DNA of 64,000 nucleotides from Torymus aiolomorphi (lineage: Eukaryota > Arthropoda > Insecta > Hymenoptera > Torymidae). The notes under the pieces are model-generated. The model made no database searches and was not told the DNA's origin. It worked only from the letters and a program-made list of their open reading frames with translations. The stretch is taken from the NCBI GenBank assembly GCA_036365515.1, contig CM070874.1:208066297-208130296 (forward strand). The letters are read 5' to 3'. This document shows positions 1-10,154 of this stretch, in pieces. The number at the start of each line of letters is the position of its first letter. Within the stretch, counting starts at the first letter, position 1. A program made the position numbers and the translations under genes.

Positions 1-1874
1 ACGGTATTTTTGCTGCCTTTGCGATAACGAACCTCGAAATCCCACTGACTTAATTCCATTGCCCAGCGAGCTAGTCTACTCGATGGGTTTTCTATCTTAT
101 TGAGCCATTTTAGAGATTGGTGGTCGGTTATTACGGTAAACTGATATCCTTTCAAATAATGGCGCATTTTCCAAATACCCCATTTCACGGCTAAACACTC
201 TAGTTCCGTTAGGGAATAATTTTTCTCTCCTTTATTCAGTGATCGGCTCACGTATGCAATGACATACTCCTTCGTGCCGTTGCTTTGTGCAAGCATTGCC
301 CCTAGTCCTTGCAGACTTGCGTCAGTCTGTAGAATAAATGATTTGGTCTAGTTCGGAAAAGCTAGTACGGGGGCTTCCGTTGGTCTACGTTTTAATTCCT
401 CGAAAGCTTCTTGTTGTGCGTTGTCCCAATATCATTTAATTTTCTTTTTGAGTAATTTATTCAGCGGTGAAGCTATCTGGGACACGTTTTTGATGAAACG
501 GCGATGCCACGATAAAAGACCCATGAATTTTTTTAATTCTCTCGTGTTTGCCGGGGGCGATAAATTAGCAATGGCTGCGACTTTTTCGGGGTCGGTGCAC
601 AAGCCCTCCCGGTCTACTACGTGCCCTAGATATGTCAATCTGTTCGGGGTAAAATGGTCTTTCGCGGGATTTGGTTTAAGTCGCGCTTCCCGAAGCCGTT
701 GAAATACTTCAGTCACTTTTTCTATGTGTTTCTCAAACGTATTTGTTACTACGATGATGTCATCTAAGTATGCAAAGGCATTCGGTGCCATTTCGGGTGT
801 AATTACTTGATCTAGCAGACGTTGAAACGTTGCTGGTGCCGCGTGAAGTCCGAAGGGCATGACGTTAAACTCGAACAAGCCTTTCCCCGGTACCGTAAAC
901 GCGGTTATCGCGCGACTTTGTGGCGTTAAGGCTACCTGTCAGTAGCCGTTTTTTAAATCGATTGAGGATAGATATTTTGCTCCTCTGAGTTTATCTAGGA
1001 TTGCATTGATATGCGGAAGCGGGTAAGCATCCTTCTCTGAAATTTGATTTATCTTTTGGAAATCGATACAATATCTGCGTTTTCCGTTTTTCTTTTTCGT
1101 AATTACGACTGGGGGGCTCCACAGGCTTTCTAACGGTTGAATTGCCCCCTCTTCTAATATTTTCTTGACTTCTTGGTTAATTATTTCTTGCATTGCCGGA
1201 TTTCTTGGTCGGAATCTCTGTTTAATGGGTGTCTGATCGATAACCCTGATTTTATGTTGGATTAATGGAGTAACACCTTTAATATTTTCAAACTCGGCCA
1301 TTCTTTGTTCTATGAACTTCTCTAGTTGTTCCTCCTCGGTTACCGTTAACTGAGCTAAACCTACTGGTTCTCCGATGGAACATAGCCCTTCCTCAACGTC
1401 TGTTTCTCCTGCTGTGATCTTTCTCCCGTTCAACGTTAGTTGTAGTCCCAGATTAACGAGTATGTCCATTCCGAGTAAAAAATCGGTTGTTAACCCTTCC
1501 ATAACCAAGAAACGGTGTCGTAATTTTTTGCCTTATACTCTGCACTCTCCAGACATACTGCTTTCAAGAGTGGCAGGCGTACCATCGGCGATCCGCGCTG
1601 CCTTTCGTTCCGCCTGATTTATCCACCCTTGCGTGAGGCATTTATTCGCTGCGCGCGGGTTTATGTACGAGCCTATTGTTCCGGGATATATTAGGCCTCG
1701 AAATTTCTCTCGACCGGCGTTGATTCGAACGAAATAGCGGCTGTCGACATCGAAGGTCTTGTTTGCGCGGGTCGATCCTGTCCCGATGTGGGTCCGACCT
1801 TCTTTTCGTTTCCCGGTGCGTCGATATCGCTGTGACACCGGCAATCGCGTGTTAATATACCGTCTGTTCCACAA
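1..1874 (-). pseudogene. pol: Gypsy pol: protease, reverse transcriptase, RNase H (broken)
   Basis: One minus-strand frame runs through the aspartic protease remnant (about 1620-1720), RT fingers/palm (939-1508), RT with the YLDD catalytic box and PFGL motif (432-878), and RNase H (1-420), which retains its D-E-D set in QTDAS, TELEC and ITDHQSL. In-frame stops occur at 1533-1535, 939-941, 432-434 and near 349. At 939 and 432 the context suggests Trp TGG changed to TGA. The protease core reads YPGT where the family has D-S/T/P-G, so the catalytic Asp is gone. No integrase is visible before the edge. This is an inactive copy. Confidence 0.85.
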
Positions 1875-2836
1875 TATGAAAAAAATTTCCTTTGGTTATT
1901 TCGACAGTTCATTCTCCTATGTCCGCGATGTTTGCATCTCCAGCAGCACGTGTTCCGGTCGTATGTGGTCGTAATTTCCATAATATTCCCGGCGTTATTC
2001 CTCGGTCTTTCTCGTCTTATTCCTTTAACCGATTGTGCAGATACTTCCTCTATTTCTTCTACGCATTGGATGTGTTCATTGACGTTGTTAAAATCCGACC
2101 GTCGAATGTGCAATCGTAATTCGGCGCGCATGTTATAATAAATGTTATCGAGTTGTGTCTCGCGATTTATGTCTCTTCGACGGCGCATTAGTGTACTAAG
2201 TGACGTTGCGTAGCTTCTAAATACTTCGCCATTTAACTGCCTACGTTCGCTTATATGTCGATCAAGATTCCGTCGCTCTCCCGGTGGTTTACAGAAACCG
2301 CGCAACGATTCTTTAAGTTCCGTATAATTATTTATATTTTCTAAATTTTGATACCAAAGTTGGCCTTCCCCCCGTAATAATTCCGGAAACCCTATGAGAA
2401 GATCCGCATCAGTGAAGCCGTATGCTTTCGGTAACTCCTCGACTCTTTGTAGAAACCCATACACATCGCGACCGTCGAAGTGACAATTCCATGTTCGCAT
2501 CTGGTCTAGAGTTTTCGCGGTCGTGTTTTCCACGGTTATATAATTTATATGTGCCGCGGCTGTATCCTGGTTCGGTATTACAAATGGTGTTTGCGTGTTC
2601 TGTGGTGTCGATGCGTTATTTGCCTGTTCCTCCAAATCGCGGGTTCTATCTAATCCCTCATCGTACTCTTCCGCGTCTTCCGGTTGATTTTTAAAATGTT
2701 CCGGACTTATTTTCGCTATCGCTACTAGGCGTTGTCGTAATTCCACTACATTTCCTGTGTTATCAATCTTTAGTTTCGTGAGTTCGTCTATGAATTGCTC
2801 CTTTTGGAGCTTATAACCCCATCCGACTTTCCCCAT
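1691..2836 (-). CDS. gag: Gypsy gag polyprotein (nucleocapsid with CCHC knuckle)
   Basis: This open frame of 381 residues encodes the structural Gag of the gypsy element, which packages element RNA in cytoplasmic particles. Near residues 300-315 there is a retroviral-type zinc knuckle with spacing C-X2-C-X4-H-X4-C, starting at the motif CWRCKHRGH. A second, degenerate Cys cluster follows. The N-terminal region is acidic and hydrophilic. The pol frame overlaps the 3' end (1691-1874) in another frame, so pol would need ribosomal frameshifting, as is common in the family. The ATG at 2834-2836 is the first Met of the frame. Gag is uninterrupted, unlike pol. Confidence 0.8.
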   Translation of the reverse strand: MGKVGWGYKLQKEQFIDELTKLKIDNTGNVVELRQRLVAIAKISPEHFKNQPEDAEEYDEGLDRTRDLEEQANNASTPQNTQTPFVIPNQDTAAAHINYITVENTTAKTLDQMRTWNCHFDGRDVYGFLQRVEELPKAYGFTDADLLIGFPELLRGEGQLWYQNLENINNYTELKESLRGFCKPPGERRNLDRHISERRQLNGEVFRSYATSLSTLMRRRRDINRETQLDNIYYNMRAELRLHIRRSDFNNVNEHIQCVEEIEEVSAQSVKGIRRERPRNNAGNIMEITTTYDRNTCCWRCKHRGHRRMNCRNNQRKFFSYCGTDGILTRDCRCHSDIDAPGNEKKVGPTSGQDRPAQTRPSMSTAAISFESTPVERNFEA

Positions 2837-3124
2837 AATTGCTAGTATTAACCAGTTTCGAAAAAAAAATTTCTTATTTTGCTTTGTATAATTTATTTCA
2901 ATATTAGATACTAGTTGAATGATTTTCTTTCATTATTCCGTGTGAATTGAAAAAACTAGTCTCTGTTCGGAAGCCATGAAACGGTAGTATTCATGCGAAA
3001 GGATTGCTGTCTCATGAGGATAGCTAATCGAGCAGGATTCGAATGGAGAGAGCGATTGAAATAAATTTACAAAGCCAGATAAGTAGAAAAAATAACAATT
3101 TATTCAACTTAATGCTATTAATCA

Positions 3125-3665
3125 TGTTGAAAATAGTATACATCTATATTGTACGCATGAATATATACAGTAGGTATATGTGAGCGCGCGACTGTATCGA
3201 GAGCGCGCAATGTCGTATGAATCCGAATGTAAACATGTACCTCTCCCCTTCCTAGTGTGTGCGTGAGCAAGCATCTAAGTCGAGGAGCAGCGAACGATAC
3301 GCTGCTCTCTCTCTCTCTCTCTACTTTTGTACGCCGAACGAGAAGCACCTCGCGCGTGGCGCAAGGTAGCGCCCTGCAGTCTCAATAAACTCTTTTTGAA
3401 ACTCCGTGCGAGAAGTTCGATTTCTCGCACACTGCGTTAAACGATGCGTGCAAAAATCTCACTTCTCGCACGTCGTGTCAAAAAATACGGTTCGACACTT
3501 GTGTGAGAAGTTGATTTTCTCCACGTGTGACCTTTTCACCCTCGCTTCGCTCGGGTGCAAACAGTCACACGAGGGGAAAATCAAATCCTCGCACTAGTCT
3601 CGAAATGTACTATTATTATATCACTACAGTAAACAAGTCTCTCCTTAATTTACCACACCTCAACA
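3125..3665 (+). repeat. Copia 5' LTR, split by a MITE insertion
   Basis: It begins TGTTGAAAATAG and ends CTCAACA, and matches 7767-8086 throughout except for about 220 extra bases near 3395-3610. It carries a CT-microsatellite (about 3305-3322) that is shorter and interrupted in the 3' copy. CTCAATAAACTC near 3380 provides an AATAAA polyadenylation signal. The insertion lies just downstream of that signal. Confidence 0.92.
3395..3605. mobile_element. Small fold-back/MITE inside the copia 5' LTR
   Basis: This segment is absent from the sister LTR at 8030-8042, so it is an insertion. Its ends are imperfect inverted repeats (TTTGAAACTCCGTGCGAG and, on the opposite strand, TTTCGAGACTAGTGCGAG). 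It contains nested hairpins: GTGCGAGAA with TTCTCGCAC near 3407, and a larger one centred on CTCGCTTCGCTCG near 3541-3553. No coding capacity. The superfamily is unknown, and the target duplication is unclear because the insertion point lies in a T/A-rich run. Confidence 0.75.
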
Positions 3666-3683
3666 TGGTAGAGGAGCGTGGTT
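3666..3683 (+). other. Copia primer-binding site (tRNA 3' end)
   Basis: TGG directly after the 5' LTR, followed by TAGAGGAGCGTGGTT, is the reverse complement of a tRNA acceptor end finishing in CCA. I cannot name the tRNA isoacceptor from memory. It would prime minus-strand DNA synthesis by the element's reverse transcriptase. Confidence 0.6.
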
Positions 3684-3779
3684 GGTTTGCCACGAAGTGG
3701 TAAGTGCTTTTTCTCTTATCTTCTACACGACTCTCGAGTCGTGTAGAGATAATTAAAGTGCCGGGTATGTGAAACGTAT

Positions 3780-6700
3780 ATGGAAGAAGAATCGAAATTG
3801 AAAATCGAGCAAGAAGAAAAGTCCGAACATGAAGGAACGTTCGAGAACGAAGAAGACGAAATGGAGAAAAAGGAAGTCACGATACCGGTGTTTGATGGAG
3901 AAGACTACAGTATGTGGAAGAAAAGAATTACAATGTACCTAAAGATGAACAAGTGTGACGTAGTGATAACCAGATCAAGAGTTGCTGCAGACAAAGAAGA
4001 CTGGGAAGAAAAGGATTTAAAGGCCATAAATTTGATTTACAGTGCCATTTCCAACAAACAATTGGAGTTTGTGTGTCAAGAAGATACGGCGTATAAAATA
4101 ATAAAGAAATTGGATGATATGCATTTGAAAGAGTCTACAGCACTACAAATTATGTGTAGAAATAAATTGGAAAAATTGAGACTAGAAAAGTATAGTGATA
4201 CAGCAACATTTTTCAGTGAATTTGAAAAATCAGTGTATGAATTAAAAAGCGCAGGTGCAAAAATAAGTGAAAAAGAAAACTTGAATTACGTGTTGAACAC
4301 GTTGCCGAGCCAATACAGTTACATTGGCGATTTAATAGACACGTTGAAAGAAGAGGATCAAACAGCATCGTTTGTGAAAAATAAAATCCAGATTGCTGAA
4401 ATGAAGAACAATAACGAGCATAGCGAACAAATGTCAAATGTATTCGCTGCAAAAAAGAACCAGAAAGGAAGCTGCTTCAAATATGGAAGAACCGGGCATT
4501 TCGCATGAGAATGCCAAAATGGTGGACAAGCAGGACAAAGCGGCACAACATGGCGAGGCTCAATACGTGGCCGCGGCCGAGGGATGGCAGGAAGAGGCAA
4601 CTACGGCAGGGGGCGCGGAAACTTCCGTCAGCAAGGAGCCAGCACGAGCGAGCAGAGCGGCGAAGGTGCGAGCACATGGATAGCTACAGCGTATGCGGCG
4701 CAGAGTAACGATAGTCAAGGTAGGCTAGGTAATGAAATACAGTGGTTGCTGGACAGTGGATGTACAGACCACATAATAAATAGCGTAGGCTATTTTGATA
4801 AATTTATTGATCTTAAAGAACCGGTAAATATATACTTAGGGAATAATAGGTATATAAAAGCAACGAAAATTGGAAATGTAGTTAGCTATTTTGACGTGTT
4901 TGGTAAAAAGAATGGAGTTAATATGAGTAATGTTTTTTATGCCAAAAAAATGAATACAAACTTAATAAGTTTTGGGAAATTAACAGATAACTATACGATC
5001 ATTTATCATTTCAAAGGGAAATACAGCAAGGATAATAGATAAAGCTAATAAATTGATAGCTGTAGCATAAAAAGAAAATCGAACTTATAATATAAATAGT
5101 ACCTTGAAACATAGAGAGAATTTTGTAAACACAGCCGACTGTAGCAATAATAACACGTGTTAGGACACGCAAATTTCGGGTATCTAAATAAACTATGTAG
5201 AGAAGAGTTATTAACGGGTATTCCGAATAAACTTGAAACGGAATTTATGAAGTGCAAAACGTGTATAGAGTATAAAATGCATAACTTGCCATTTAGCAAC
5301 GATAGAATAAAAGCTAAAGATATTTTAGAGATAGTTCATTCAGATGTATGCGGTCCATTTAAAACTGCAGGTTTCAATGGAGAAAATTATTTTGTTTCTT
5401 TCATTGATGATTATAGCAAAATCGCGAAGGTTTATTGTATCAACACTAAAGACGAAGTTTTTGATTGCTTAGTTAGATTTATTAATGAATGTGAAAATTT
5501 ATCTGAAAAGAAAGTAAAAGTTTTGAGATGTGATAACGGGAAAGAATATTTAAATAACCGCTTCTATAAATTTGCCAAAGAAAAAGGTGTTATTTTGAAT
5601 GATTGTCCAGTATATGTACATGAGTTAAACGAAACCGCGGAAAGGTTTAATGGAACGATAATGGATATGGCGCGATGTTTACTAACAGAGGCAAACGTTC
5701 ATAAACGGTTTTGGCCCGAGATTATTTGTGCAGCGACGTATTTGAAAAATCGAACGTTGACTAATATGATAGAGAGAGAAAAACTCCGTACGAAATATTT
5801 TTTAGGAGACGGCCGAATGTCAAACATTTACGTTTATACGGGAGTAGAGTTTTTGTTAGAAAACCGGAACAAAAAGGAACTTCTAAATGGGATAAAAAGG
5901 CATACATGGGAATCCTATTAGGATATAGTGATGTAGGACATAGAGTTCTTTTAAATAATAAAATAATAGTTGCTAGACATGTAGAGATTGTGGAAGAAAA
6001 CGTAAAATATATAGGGCTTGATGAAGTAGAGTCAAAATATCCATCTTCTTCTACTTCGACTCTCGAGTCATTTAGAGAAGATCAAAATGATCGTGATGAT
6101 GATTCAAGCGATGACAATGTTTTTCAAAGCGCGGATGATAATAATGAACAGGAACCAAAAGTAGCAAATAAGAAAAATGTAGAACTATTAGAAGTTCCAC
6201 GTAGATCTACACGTGATAGAGAAAGTTCAATAAGATATCCAGAAAATATTTCGAATAATATTTATGTAAATTACTGCAGGGTAGATACTCCATATACATT
6301 TGAGGAGATGATGCGTAGTAATGATAGTGAGAGCTGGATAAAAGCTATGGATAATGAAATAGAAAGTTTAAAAGAAAATAAGACATGGGAATTAATTGAA
6401 AAGATACCAAATGAAAAGGTAATAGATGTAAAATAGGTTTATAGTAAGAAATCTGATGACACATATAAAGCGAGATTAGTCGTAAGAGGATTTCAACAGA
6501 CAAATATTATTGACGACATATACGCTCCAGTTGCTAAAATGAAAACTTTAAAATTTTTGTTTTCCTTTTGTTGCCAGAATGGCCTAATTATAGAACAGAA
6601 GGTTGTAATCACAGCATTTTTAAATGGTGAAGTAAGCTCGGAGGTATATGTCGGTCAACCGAAAGGTTATAGCGATGGAACAGAGTTTGTAAATTACGTA

Positions 6701-7730
6701 AAGCATTGTACGGACTACAAGAAAGTCCAAGGGCATGGTATAAATGTTTGGATGAATATTTGACAAAGATAAAATTTAAAAGGAGTAACGTAGATTATTG
6801 TTTATATACTCAAGGTGAGGGTGTAGATCAAATTTACTTATTAATATATGTCGATGATTTGTTCATTTGTGGTAAGAGTAAAAAGAAAATTAAGAAATTA
6901 AAAAGAGTCTTGTCAGAAAAATTTAAGATGAAAGATCTAGGAGAAGTTAAAGAATACCTTGGTATTAATATAGACTATGATGATCGAAATTATGATATGA
7001 AATTAAGTCAAACTAAGTATATAGAGTCATTAGCGAATAAATATCAATTACAGACTAGTAAATTATATAGCACTCGTATGGAAACGAATCTAAAAATTGA
7101 AAAGGCTGAAATATGCGAGTCAGATATGAAATATAGAAATTTGATAGGTGCATTATTATATATAAGTTCAAGTACAAGGCCTGATATAAGTTATAGTGTG
7201 AATTATTTGAGTAGATATCAGAATAGTTATAATGAGACACATTGGAAATATGCTTTGCGAATCTTGAAATATTTGTATTTAACTAAAGATTTAAAGATGA
7301 ACTATAAAAGAAATGTAAATTGCGAAACTATAGATTGTTATGTAGACGCAGATTGGGCTGGTGATAATGTTGACAGAAAATCTACATCTGGATATGTTAT
7401 TAAAGCATTTGGAAATGTAATTGATTGGAAATCGCGAAAACAAAGAACGGTAACAAAGGCTTCAATGTATGCAGAATATGTAGCCTTATCTGAGGCAGTT
7501 AGTGAAGTAAAGTTTATGATTGAGTTAATGAAAAACTTTAATGTGGAATTGACTGATCCTGTAAAAGTATTTGAAGATAATACAGGAGCGATAAATATAG
7601 CGAATTATGGAAAGAAAACGAAATTGTAATAATTAAAATTGATTCGAATGATAATGTTGCGGATATCTTTACAAAAGCGTTGTGTAAAGATAAATTTGAA
7701 AAGTTCAGAGAATTATTGAATATCATGTAA
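3780..7730 (+). pseudogene. gag-pol: Copia gag-pol polyprotein, multiply interrupted
   Basis: Order: Gag (3780-4508), protease with LLDSGCTDHI near 4747, GAG-pre-integrase LGHAN (5158), integrase (5157-5921), RT with YVDD near 6850, and RNase H with DADWAGD near 7346. The integrase keeps a full triad (Asp about residue 63, Asp 126, Glu 162 of the 5157 frame), with exactly 35 residues between the last two. Breaks: TGA at 4506-4508 inside the zinc knuckle, whose second Cys is Tyr (CFKYGRTGHF); frame changes near 5030-5150, 5906 and 6700; TAG at 6434-6436 where a Trp is expected; and a small deletion near 7626 before the C-terminal end at 7728-7730. It supplied particle protein, maturation, reverse transcription and integration, but is now inactive. 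Confidence 0.9.
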
Positions 7731-7766
7731 TAAATTAAAAGTGTACAATATATATGTAAGGAAGCG

Positions 7767-8086
7767 TATTGAAAATAGTATACATCTATATTATACGCAT
7801 GAATATATACAGTAGGTATGTGTGAGCGCGCGACTGTATCGAGAGCGCGCAATGTCGTATGAGTCCGAATGTAAACATGTACCTCTCCCCTTCCTAGTGT
7901 GTGCGTGAGCAAGCATCTAAGTCGAGGAGCAGCGAACGATACGCTGCTCTTTCTCTGTTTCTACTTTTGTACGCCGAACGAGAAGCACCTCGCGCGTGGC
8001 GCAAGGTAGCACCCTGCAGTCTCAATAAACTCTTTATGATATCACTACAGTAAAGAAGTCTCTCCTGAATTTACCACATCTCAACA
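7767..8086 (+). repeat. Copia 3' LTR (uninterrupted reference copy)
   Basis: The 320 bp match the 5' LTR except for the MITE. The first bases are TATTG rather than TGTTG, a point change. A short purine stretch (AAGGAAGCG, about 7758-7766) immediately upstream is the likely polypurine tract. This copy shows the empty site of the MITE carried by the 5' LTR. Confidence 0.9.
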
Positions 8087-8690
8087 AATCCTTCAGTTAC
8101 ATTAATCATAGCTGACTACGGGTCGCGTTTGGCGGAGATCTGTAACATATAAAACAGCGGAGCGCGAACATTAAATACAAGTTTACGAATTACTAGAATA
8201 TGGTGATCGCGGGCGCGGTTCTCCACGAGTAGGCAAGTGCGCTCCCACTACTCGTGGACAACACCCGGGTAACGAGTGCGCTCGTATACCCGGGGGAATT
8301 GTCTCAGCGGCGCGTCGGGCGCAGAGTAACGAGTGCGCTCGTATACACCACTCCGTCTGCGGGCTCCAGGGCTTAGTCGCTCGCCGTGTGCTGTATAGTT
8401 GGCGCGGTGGGGCGCGCTGTAGCTTGCGCGTCCTGCGCGACGCGTGGTCGCGGCGCTCGGTGAAGAGGGAAGCCGGCTACTCAGTTGCCTGCTCTCTCTC
8501 TCCTCGCTGTACGAGCTCCGGTACGTGTGTATATCGGTGTGTACATTGATGTACACATTTGTACGCTCGCTCTCCCATACCATTGATAGATCCGTCGACT
8601 TTCTCTCTCTAGCGCACGAGTTATCCGAGAGAGAAAGTGTTTCGCATTCGGTTTCTAGTACCGATACGCCTATTGAACAGGTACATCGTT
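8087..8690 (+). promoter_or_regulatory. GC-rich leader/promoter-like block before the LINE
   Basis: This GC-rich stretch separates the copia 3' LTR from the LINE coding region. A TATAAAA box lies at 8148-8154. A hairpin CACGAGTAG...CTACTCGTG spans 8224-8256. A 21-bp motif beginning GTAACGAGTGCGCTCG occurs twice (8269-8289 and 8326-8346). It may be the LINE 5' UTR or the residual gypsy LTR displaced by copia. Its short ORFs look fortuitous. Confidence 0.4.
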
Positions 8691-9128
8691 ACACAAGATT
8701 AGATGCAAGAACAATAAATAATAAGGAGGAATTGGAAGGATGGATAGAGGAGAACACAGGAAGTAACAGTAAGTTTAAAGGAATGTGGAAAACAAAAAAA
8801 GGGGATGAATAGAAGAGGTGCTGAATGCATAGACAGAGAGAAGAAAGAAGATATAATGAAAAGAAAGAACAAGTTGAAGGCTGGCAATGTGTACATTGAA
8901 AATGACAAGACATGGAAAGAAAGAGAAAACGAGAGATAACTAAGAGCATGGGCTAAATGGAAAGAGGAGATGGATGAGATAGAAGGAAAAACGAAATTTG
9001 GATATAATAAAGCATGCATTTGAGGAGAGGAGTGGCGCCTAAATGAAAGGATAGGAGAAATCAAGGTTTTCCGGAAAAAGAGGTTAGAAGTGGATATGGA
9101 TATAGAAACAGTGTTAGAAGAAGAGATA

Positions 9129-9793
9129 CAATAATAGCAATAATATGGAACGTAGCAGGAGCGAAACAAACCTCGGATGAAACATGGAAGAAGATGGAAA
9201 AATATGACATAATAGGACTAGCAGAGACATGGTTAGAAGATAAAGATGACGAATGGATACAGGAAAAATTGGAAGGCTACAGGGTGACAAGTATAGCAGC
9301 AGTGAGGGAAAATAAGAAAGGAAGAGCAAAGGGAGGAATGGCAGTAGCAATAAGAAATGCAATTTTAGTAAAAGAAGAGGAGGAAGAAGAGGAAAGGAGA
9401 AAAGGCAGAAAGATAATAACAGAGAAAGTCACGATAGAGGGAATAGAAATAATAATAATAGTAACATACATGAGAGAAAAAAGAGGGGAAAACTGGGAAA
9501 TAATAGAGAGAATTGCAGAAGAAAATGCTGGGAAAGCAATAATTATCGGAGGGGATTTTAATGCAAGAACAGCAGAAGAAGGAGGAAGAACCACAGGAGA
9601 AAACCCAGGGAGAAGAAGTAAGGACAAGAAAATAAACAAAGTAGGAGAAGAACTGATAAAGAAGATCAGAGATATTGGAATGCATATTATGAACGCAGAC
9701 TCAGAGACGGACAGTGAAGGAGAATGGGCATATCTAGGAGGAGGAGGGAAATCGGTAATTGATTATATAGTTACAAAGAAGGAAGATAATTAA
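9129..9793 (+). pseudogene. LINE ORF2 endonuclease domain
   Basis: Apurinic/apyrimidinic-like endonuclease that nicks target DNA to prime reverse transcription. Family motifs present are IIGLAETWLED (9203 on), IIIGGDFNAR (9540-9569, the metal-binding/catalytic Asp-Phe-Asn) and SVIDYIV near 9752. The region before the first Met at 9194 is in frame and includes IWNVAG, matching the usual N-terminal strand. The frame closes at 9791-9793 before the RT domain, so ORF2 is interrupted here by a stop or frameshift. Confidence 0.85.
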
Positions 9794-10154
9794 TTGAAGA
9801 TATGGAGATAAGAAACAAGACGGAGAAAGAAGGTGGACAACTCAATGGTCAAACGAAGGAATTGAAAAATATGTTGGAAATCTAAAAAAATGGAAAAGAG
9901 GAAAATCATGGAAAGAACTAATAACAAAAATACAGAACAGTATAGTAAAAACAGAAAGAAGGCAAAGAGGAAGAGAGAAAACAGAGAAATGGTGGAACAG
10001 GGCATGCCATGAAAAGAAAATAGAGCTAAAAGAAGAACTTGAAGAATACAAGAAAGGTAGAAAAAGCTAAGAAGAATACAAAGAAGATAGGAAACACTAC
10101 AGAGAATGGATAGCAAAATGGAAAGGAGAATGGAACGAAAAAATATTAGAAGAA

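Larger units (their letters stand above)
1..3124 (-). mobile_element. Ty3/gypsy LTR retrotransposon, truncated at window edge
   Basis: The minus strand reads, from right to left, gag, protease, reverse transcriptase and RNase H in Ty3/gypsy order. The integrase half lies off the left edge. The leader upstream of gag (2837-3124) is AT-rich with no ORF and ends where a copia element begins at 3125. No gypsy LTR could be defined; its remaining leader or LTR may lie right of 8086. Several in-frame stops mark it as a decayed copy. Confidence 0.85.
3125..8086 (+). mobile_element. Ty1/copia LTR retrotransposon, complete but decayed
   Basis: Two LTRs of about 320 bp (3125-3665 minus an insertion, and 7767-8086) enclose a gag-pol in copia order: Gag, protease, integrase, RT, RNase H. 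Integrase before RT is diagnostic of copia. LTR ends are TGTTG...CAACA (TATTG at the 3' LTR start). The flanks read aatca before 3125 and aatcc after 8086, a 5-bp target duplication with one mismatch. It appears to have inserted into or beside the gypsy leader. LTR copies differ at only a few positions, so insertion is moderately recent, but coding capacity is lost. Confidence 0.93.
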
